A stretch of DNA of 64,000 nt from Chitinophagales bacterium. GTDB lineage: Bacteria > Bacteroidota > Bacteroidia > Chitinophagales > JADIYW01. The stretch spans positions 1 through 64,000 of the forward strand of contig JAMLHH010000009.1 of NCBI GenBank assembly GCA_023957215.1, in the 5' to 3' direction. Under the pieces are notes generated by a model that saw only the letters and a program-made list of their open reading frames with translations, had not been told where the DNA came from and did no database searches. Positions 58,701 to 64,000 of this stretch are shown in pieces (position 1 is the first letter of the stretch; every line of letters begins with the position of its first letter). Position numbers and translations under genes: made by a program.

Positions 58701-59869
58701 ACAGTAGGTGTTGGTATTGGAGGAAGAGGAGGGTCTATGATGGTAATTCCACCTGGAAGAGTAGGGATATTGACCCCTGGAAACCCTGTTGGAGGTGTTG
58801 TTATAGTTGGATTTTGAGGATTTACGAATACGCTGGGTCTTGTGCCACCGCTATAGATAATAGGTGGATTAGAATTGGTTTTTGGTTGATATTTAAAAGC
58901 GATAATTTCACTATAACCTTGATTGCTTATTTCAAGTGGATTGTTGGGATTGTATTGTGTATTAGCTTTGACTTTAGCAATATAGCTTTTGCCGGATTTC
59001 AATACATTTCTATATAAAAGGGTGTCTAAAATAAATAAGTTGGTAGGAATATTTTCTTTTCTAAAAACATAGACATTATTTCTTGCGTCATTGATAGTTT
59101 GTCCGGGATAGAGTTCTCTGATTTCAAATTCATAGGTAATAAATCCGAGTGGAAACCCACAAGTGGTGGTAGGAGCCATCCATGCAAACTGTATTTGATT
59201 AGACATAGGTGCCAGTGTTTCAAAATCTCTACCTTGCATCATAATGGATGAAAACGGCATAGTAAACTGTGGAGCTGATGCGCTATAACAGATATTGAAC
59301 GTAGCACAACCATACCCCATTGGAATGGTTTGTCCCAAATCATTGAAATCATAAGCAGTCACACAAAGCCTATACATTCCTTCGGGTAGTTTATAATTTA
59401 ATGCGTTTTGTTTCAGAGATTTATAATCCATGTTGTCAAAAATCAATTCTTTTTTGGAAAATCCGCCAAATGCAGCATCTACCATTGCTCTATCTACACG
59501 TATCACCTGATTAGGTGCCATCAAGATGGGATTGGAAGGTTGATAGTTGGGATTGAGAGATATTGAGCCGTAGGTAGGACTTAATCTTTCTAATTTTGCA
59601 CTCAGTTTGATTTGTCTTTGCTCAGGAGAGAGATTATGCAGATTGATGATAATCTTATCTTTTAGAGTGGAACCATTGGTGCCGAGTTGTCCTTGCTGTA
59701 TCTCATTGACCAATTGTGGCAAATAAGGAGACATAGGCTGCATGACCATGACATTCACATTCACATTTTGCTGTCCCAATGCATTAGACATAAAAGCCAG
59801 ATATGTAAGGATGCTGAAAGTAATTGTCTTTAGGATATTGCTTATTTGGATTTGATTTTTCATAGCCAA
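52706..59869 (-). CDS. Giant 2387-residue surface protein with a TANFOR-like N-terminus
   Basis: After a signal peptide (to about 33) come a TANFOR-like beta domain (~34-165: VNVNVMVMQPMSPYLPQL, then LHNLSPEQRQIKL) and a second beta domain (~195-325). A Pro/Gly/Thr linker (~335-410) has TTPPTGFPGVNIPTLPGG and PPLPPIPTPT. The main body (~410-1790) is beta-rich with many GxGxxF turns. A Thr/Ser/Asn/Pro linker (~1800-1875) leads to a C-terminal part ending YNTPPPPVLWPPIVGQR, without a recognisable sorting domain. Roughly 260 kDa by length. It follows the barrel gene by six bases and precedes the FN3 gene by 26. It probably forms a large surface structure anchored by the barrel; that role is an inference. 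Confidence 0.82.
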   Translation of the reverse strand: MAMKNQIQISNILKTITFSILTYLAFMSNALGQQNVNVNVMVMQPMSPYLPQLVNEIQQGQLGTNGSTLKDKIIINLHNLSPEQRQIKLSAKLERLSPTYGSISLNPNYQPSNPILMAPNQVIRVDRAMVDAAFGGFSKKELIFDNMDYKSLKQNALNYKLPEGMYRLCVTAYDFNDLGQTIPMGYGCATFNICYSASAPQFTMPFSSIMMQGRDFETLAPMSNQIQFAWMAPTTTCGFPLGFITYEFEIRELYPGQTINDARNNVYVFRKENIPTNLFILDTLLYRNVLKSGKSYIAKVKANTQYNPNNPLEISNQGYSEIIAFKYQPKTNSNPPIIYSGGTRPSVFVNPQNPTITTPPTGFPGVNIPTLPGGITIIDPPLPPIPTPTVMSGDIPDLPIDCGLPTVDNSTTFTGTLSNGDIIKIGEFEMKVLNATKSENSFKGTGEITWSPYSRPIMMNVKYDNITLNSKKEVISGKIITTSAIEDINMINVSVPEFLNQVGNLKDKADAIVSKANSALKPLNQLTGNSPVDFPLGLDNKNIAGVKSTLAIMGIIFTPKGADARILFTMKIPEAGDGNEWLSLAGAGFCIHPNTFSVADGILYLPNDRSIDMGGGVAFKLRGGFLGDSSNTSYVKWNSTDGFERVYIKASVTLPKDVKPVDSLGNEIGGQVSLDTRFDFKEWEKWIANLNTDSRFSIEGLPGFVINPKAGIFYDHSIEANPNNLTWPTDADDIKFKGKEGNTYKGFYMKGLEMNLPKDFAGSSTTTLPTILIENLFINSENGLWADISANKLLDFGKGDLGGWLFSIDKINIPIKKWIPRGAAMSGVVALPISDDTLSYSCGLNTVDGHINYNFNISTVGNYKIPMWIADATLGAGTSIQIVKEKDAKLKVGADLNLLLSIDISNKPKVILNAVDIQGMQIANYNMKESNISKQKIGEFYFYSGDIKFATLSRSGGQSNSTGMLFPEDENNDLLYARGPYPGPDGNSSEGSASKDNTVCGFGFEPKNFSPKISTKDGHFAVGLEFGVGLRLGTDAIQLNGETSFTVWGVMGGTALKPTAKDSYPTVELNKVSIDGNFGEAISAKATLEFKNDDEWGQGVIGEGDVTFPMGIEISATVVFGSKSDYKYFGFGASLYMQSGIIPIGPLVINGFGGGYYQNLYLIAGDTNNWDRPFSFKPKKGTMAFNVSLDLTYIRAEMVKANAGFTLQLNSSGGFDKIMINGWANVISDGKQKSQGIVNAKLALEFAQDRFDMYVGANVKMFIANADIPIWVHIDKDKEDYQYWLYLGYPAKQESSEGAMGEAYRRITLTFIDINTSVLKVYLKASAYFCAGTKLPQFPPLPNEVNEFLGDKSSSMSKMLSDIGGGQSGFMFGAAVDGGLKLQLGIFYARASAKIGFDVAFRYFTKSPCGGAVDLKEKKDYPTDFGMNGWYANGQIYAFFTMDVGFILDLWFWSGEVSLVKLAIGAALEAGLPNPTWMDGRIRIQGEVLNGLIRVNTSARFSLGTKCSVGDDPLENIQMISEFGPAEKDVSIFANPYATFSIPMSNNNLYDPIEVEFQVPKTDSKGKEVLDDNDMPVIISRIYKFEVVDAKILKFATNDKSSSSSAVSNIELQYSENGYAASFINKGLNAFDELRLYGAYIKGRAFEKIGDKWKNPKEHPQGFTQDSTIYFNTGKAPRVIDEYAVVNSYPMKGQNFLLKNEFNRKGKILLYQYSKSYFTFEDATVPELKLTFVEKNTGARINSTFYADPTQHITFDIPSSLKNETVYQVYFTVEDKNHAKGLTAKIKIDDKDLRYKNGRVNLTINDATKAVSNSISIEGKTNSTTPANPIISGNISSVVPNTSTPKGTASNISVNTNNYQLVNPYANTPQTPSSPSTALDKSNIIANPKAFQDALIINKDNIVSEGDTLALLGHTTEVFQPESGRIIYSSIFRTSKYNSFKDKMASLGSEIDAAETPSKDIFNLWYYDVKDNPDKYDIATVFKATNVYDIEIPIFNTGELFDEFEIKGMKRKVGYDKSHLFDYTIPPLLKVNPNKFQTDFTLHAYAQPRLSADIHYDMPMYSISKTLIDSNFLHIVFSNPYIRGTKTDYSYNPAKEVFNTYDTPRNPYKMSNECTYFTLLNDEGTSNSAGTNSSISMSIIDQSPSIVATDFYLFKEAEKRYAKGRKELKSYYDKVDFTFFNYLVDPNYFKFKDLILKPYNKTLATYAGGSISVNVLDNKVTFEDKVKYAQSFWIGMRSHKLMESVRLLDYKVSNKYDNVIYIEYGHSQFSDLWEYNGGNNKDQNGNLKLGFDFNNYPIFPINGPSINKKVKLISSQEMREKKEAIINFGVLLDNDVKITIPSTTGNTNNSGTGATLPINHGNVSTQSNVIYNTPPPPVLWPPIVGQR

Positions 59870-59875
59870 AAGATT

Positions 59876-61585
59876 TTAAAATTGATAAGAATAATTGACC
59901 CCCGCCGAGAAGTTTTTTGTATTGACAGAATAAGGAACGATTTCTAATTTATTGAGTGGGTTGAGATCGATAGGTGGCGTAATCAGATAACTGCTGAATA
60001 GACCAAAGCTATGTTTTTTGGCACTCATGTTTGCATTTAGATTAAAACTGATATTATTACCGGCTTTTTCACCATTAGAACGGTTGAAAAAGTAACCAAC
60101 GCTTCCTTGTAAACCTAACTGATGTTCTTTTAATAATTGGGTATTGGCTCCCACATTAATACCGGTAGAGTGATACCTGAGGTTTTTTTGTCCATAGACA
60201 CTATAATTGACTCCGGTGTTGATACCTGTAAAAGCTTTTAGAAACTGTATTGTATAATTACCGGATACATTGATATTATTGCCTTGTACTTGATCGGCAG
60301 TAGCAGGATTCTTGTCGTATAAATTAGTGTAAGTGGCCGTGGTGTTGACATTGTGCTGTATATTATCGGAACTGAATGTCAGATTGGGAGATACCATATA
60401 AGAGACCATCATTTGGTTCATTTTGACACTGTCACTTAATTCGATGATACCATCCTTTTGTTCAACTTTTGCCAATGTTCCGTTTCCACTGATATTAAAA
60501 TGTTTTCCAAGATTGGCAAAAATATTTAGATTCCCCACACGTGACTGTACTTCTGAAATTAGTGATTTGCTGAGATTGTTGTGCTGGTTGTTAAAAGCTC
60601 CGTTGAGATTTAGTTTTCCTTTGAATAGGGTAGTAGAGGCCGTCGCACTATAAGTTTCTACGTCATTGACTGTATAAGGCATTCCGAGAGAAACATAATC
60701 GGGTTGTATTCTTTGATAATTGACAGCTAATTTGATGGGTTTTAGACTCAAGCTGATGCCTGTTCTACCGGCAAAGCTGAAAGTAGTGGTCGCATTGGAA
60801 CTATTTAATTTGGAAACAAAGCCGGGCATCCCCAAATCTGTGGAGGCATCTGTTTCCGGATAAAAGGAGTTTCTATTTAACATACTCACCCCTATATTTC
60901 CTGTGAATGATAAAACTTTCCCTATTGAAACTGACCAATTACTACCTATCACAGTGTTTTCTTGAGGGAAGATGGTATTAAGGGTGTCTATAATAGTTTT
61001 GACAGATTTTTCATTGTCTTTGGCGTGAAAGAGCTGCACTCCAAAAGAGCCGTGACTTCCCTCATAAGCTGCTTTAATCCCATAACCAACTCTTGAATAT
61101 TGAGGTTCTACGCGCCTGTCGGCAGTCGTATCTTCACTAACAGCTTTATTGAGTCTGCCATAAAATCCGCCTATTTTAAATTTACCGGGACTTAATTCTA
61201 CCCCGCCACCAAGAAAAGTCTGTCCATCAAAAACAAATGGATTGAGCGACATGGTACGATATCCTACATGGACTTTTATCCATTTATAAGTAGGACTCAT
61301 ACCGAGCTGTGTAAATGGTACTGTATAACTGGTACTGAATTGTGCTACACTGAAAGAAAAAGGAAGCTCGAAGCCGTAGATTTTCATGTTGACATTTCCG
61401 TACAAATTCCAATTAAAAGGGTCTCTTGATTTGTAAGTTTCATTAGATGCATAGAAATTCGTTCCTGCACCTACACTACCTGAGATTTCAAAAGGCTTTT
61501 TTTCTTTTATGTCTGTAAAATCCTGAGCAGTCAAGTTTTTACAAAACAGAAGAAAAACGATGATGTAAATGCTTTTTGCTTTCAT
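59876..61585 (-). CDS. Outer-membrane beta-barrel protein of the giant-protein operon
   Basis: A 569-residue protein with a signal peptide ending LTAQ. Many alternating-pattern strands follow, for example FSFSVAQFSTSYTV, VNYQRIQ and INTGVNYSVYGQ. The last residues are GVNYSYQF, with a terminal Phe as in outer-membrane barrels. I recognise no named family. It is the first gene of the operon and lies directly upstream of the giant surface protein, so it may be its outer-membrane anchor or partner. The promoter carries the inverted repeat also found before the response-regulator gene. Confidence 0.75.
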   Translation of the reverse strand: MKAKSIYIIVFLLFCKNLTAQDFTDIKEKKPFEISGSVGAGTNFYASNETYKSRDPFNWNLYGNVNMKIYGFELPFSFSVAQFSTSYTVPFTQLGMSPTYKWIKVHVGYRTMSLNPFVFDGQTFLGGGVELSPGKFKIGGFYGRLNKAVSEDTTADRRVEPQYSRVGYGIKAAYEGSHGSFGVQLFHAKDNEKSVKTIIDTLNTIFPQENTVIGSNWSVSIGKVLSFTGNIGVSMLNRNSFYPETDASTDLGMPGFVSKLNSSNATTTFSFAGRTGISLSLKPIKLAVNYQRIQPDYVSLGMPYTVNDVETYSATASTTLFKGKLNLNGAFNNQHNNLSKSLISEVQSRVGNLNIFANLGKHFNISGNGTLAKVEQKDGIIELSDSVKMNQMMVSYMVSPNLTFSSDNIQHNVNTTATYTNLYDKNPATADQVQGNNINVSGNYTIQFLKAFTGINTGVNYSVYGQKNLRYHSTGINVGANTQLLKEHQLGLQGSVGYFFNRSNGEKAGNNISFNLNANMSAKKHSFGLFSSYLITPPIDLNPLNKLEIVPYSVNTKNFSAGVNYSYQF

Positions 61586-61644
61586 GTAAGAGTTTTAAAG
61601 GGTACAACAAATCAATAAATTATTTTAAATCTTATTAACTTATG

Positions 61645-61692
61645 TAAAGTTAAACAAGTTGTTTTTGGGATTCAATACCATAAATAGGGTAT
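61645..61692 (-). promoter_or_regulatory. Inverted-repeat operator and -33/-7 promoter of the surface operon
   Basis: On the minus strand ATACCCTATTTATGGTATTG (61692-61673) matches the regulator's operator at 17 of 20 positions. It again ends in the -33 TTG, and 20 bases later comes TAACTTTA (61652-61645), one base off TAnnTTTG. The start codon at 61585 lies 60 bases past this box. Confidence 0.7.
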
Positions 61693-61729
61693 ATTGGTTA
61701 AGAGTTAAGTGGTTCAAAATGTATAAAAA

Positions 61730-61764
61730 AATATGAAAGGCTGCTTTTAGGACAGCCTTTCCTT
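61730..61764 (-). terminator. Terminator of the collagen-like fibre gene
   Basis: On the minus strand, AAAGGCTG pairs with CAGCCTTT around a TCCTAAAAG loop and is followed by a T-rich run. It separates the fibre gene from the surface operon. Confidence 0.75.
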
Positions 61765-61790
61765 TACAAAACAGTTTTAACGATAGTGGT

Positions 61791-64000
<2,210 letters not shown>

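Overview
The window looks like a chromosomal segment from an AT-rich member of the Bacteroidota, probably a Chitinophagia/Saprospiria-type lineage. The grounds are: secreted proteins with type A C-terminal sorting domains of the type IX secretion system (T9SS); genes mostly without Shine-Dalgarno sequences; housekeeping promoters of the form TTG-N20-TAnnTTTG (a clear one precedes tRNA-Leu); Rhs-type toxin tips; a Wzi/RemB-like outer-membrane protein; and a giant surface protein with a TANFOR-like N-terminus. The exact lineage is an inference.

Layout. 1-4.5 kb: two orphan Rhs C-terminal toxin tips, each followed by a probable immunity gene. 4.5-8.2 kb: an M23 peptidase, an FMN-dependent alpha-hydroxy-acid oxidase and a ceramidase-like membrane protein. 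8.2-11 kb: a toxin-antitoxin island (antitoxin/PIN toxin, ParD/ParE and a decayed vapBC) scattered with hairpin repeats. 11.2-18.6 kb: an M16 peptidase lipoprotein broken by one amber codon, a PlsC-like acyltransferase, a frameshifted GxxExxY gene, argH, a DUF4159 protein and a DUF202 protein. 18.8-28.6 kb: a T9SS M43 metalloprotease/adhesin with fourteen ~52-residue repeats. Its 3' part, together with the 5' part of a downstream group II intron, is duplicated in tandem; a 3'-truncated intron and an IS1182/IS91 fragment junction follow. 28.8-45.2 kb: a secreted helical protein, a CotH/lamin-tail T9SS protein, a DNA/RNA nuclease, groES-groEL behind a sigma-54-like promoter, superoxide dismutase, tig-clpP-clpX, tRNA-Leu, tRNA-Ser, a Wzi/RemB-like protein, a frameshifted sugar MFS gene and a TlpA-like thioredoxin lipoprotein. 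45.2-47.3 kb: a possible tiny lipoprotein, folK, a deoxynucleoside kinase and a lipoprotein.

47.5-64 kb, all on the minus strand, is the most interesting part. It holds a three-gene surface operon (outer-membrane barrel, 2387-residue giant protein, FN3 protein), a NarL-type response regulator with a TPR histidine kinase, and a collagen/YadA-head/S74 fibre protein that runs off the right edge. The promoter regions of the barrel operon and of the regulator gene share a 20-bp inverted-repeat sequence (17 of 20 identical). In both it abuts a -33 TTG followed, after exactly 20 bp, by a -7-like box. I read this as the regulator's operator, linking the two-component system to the surface operon.

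Several genes are broken by single lesions: M16 (one base change), the MFS transporter and the IS1182 fragment (one base missing each), GxxExxY (two bases missing), and the many small indels of the duplicated adhesin copy. Some of these may be sequencing or assembly errors rather than true pseudogenes.
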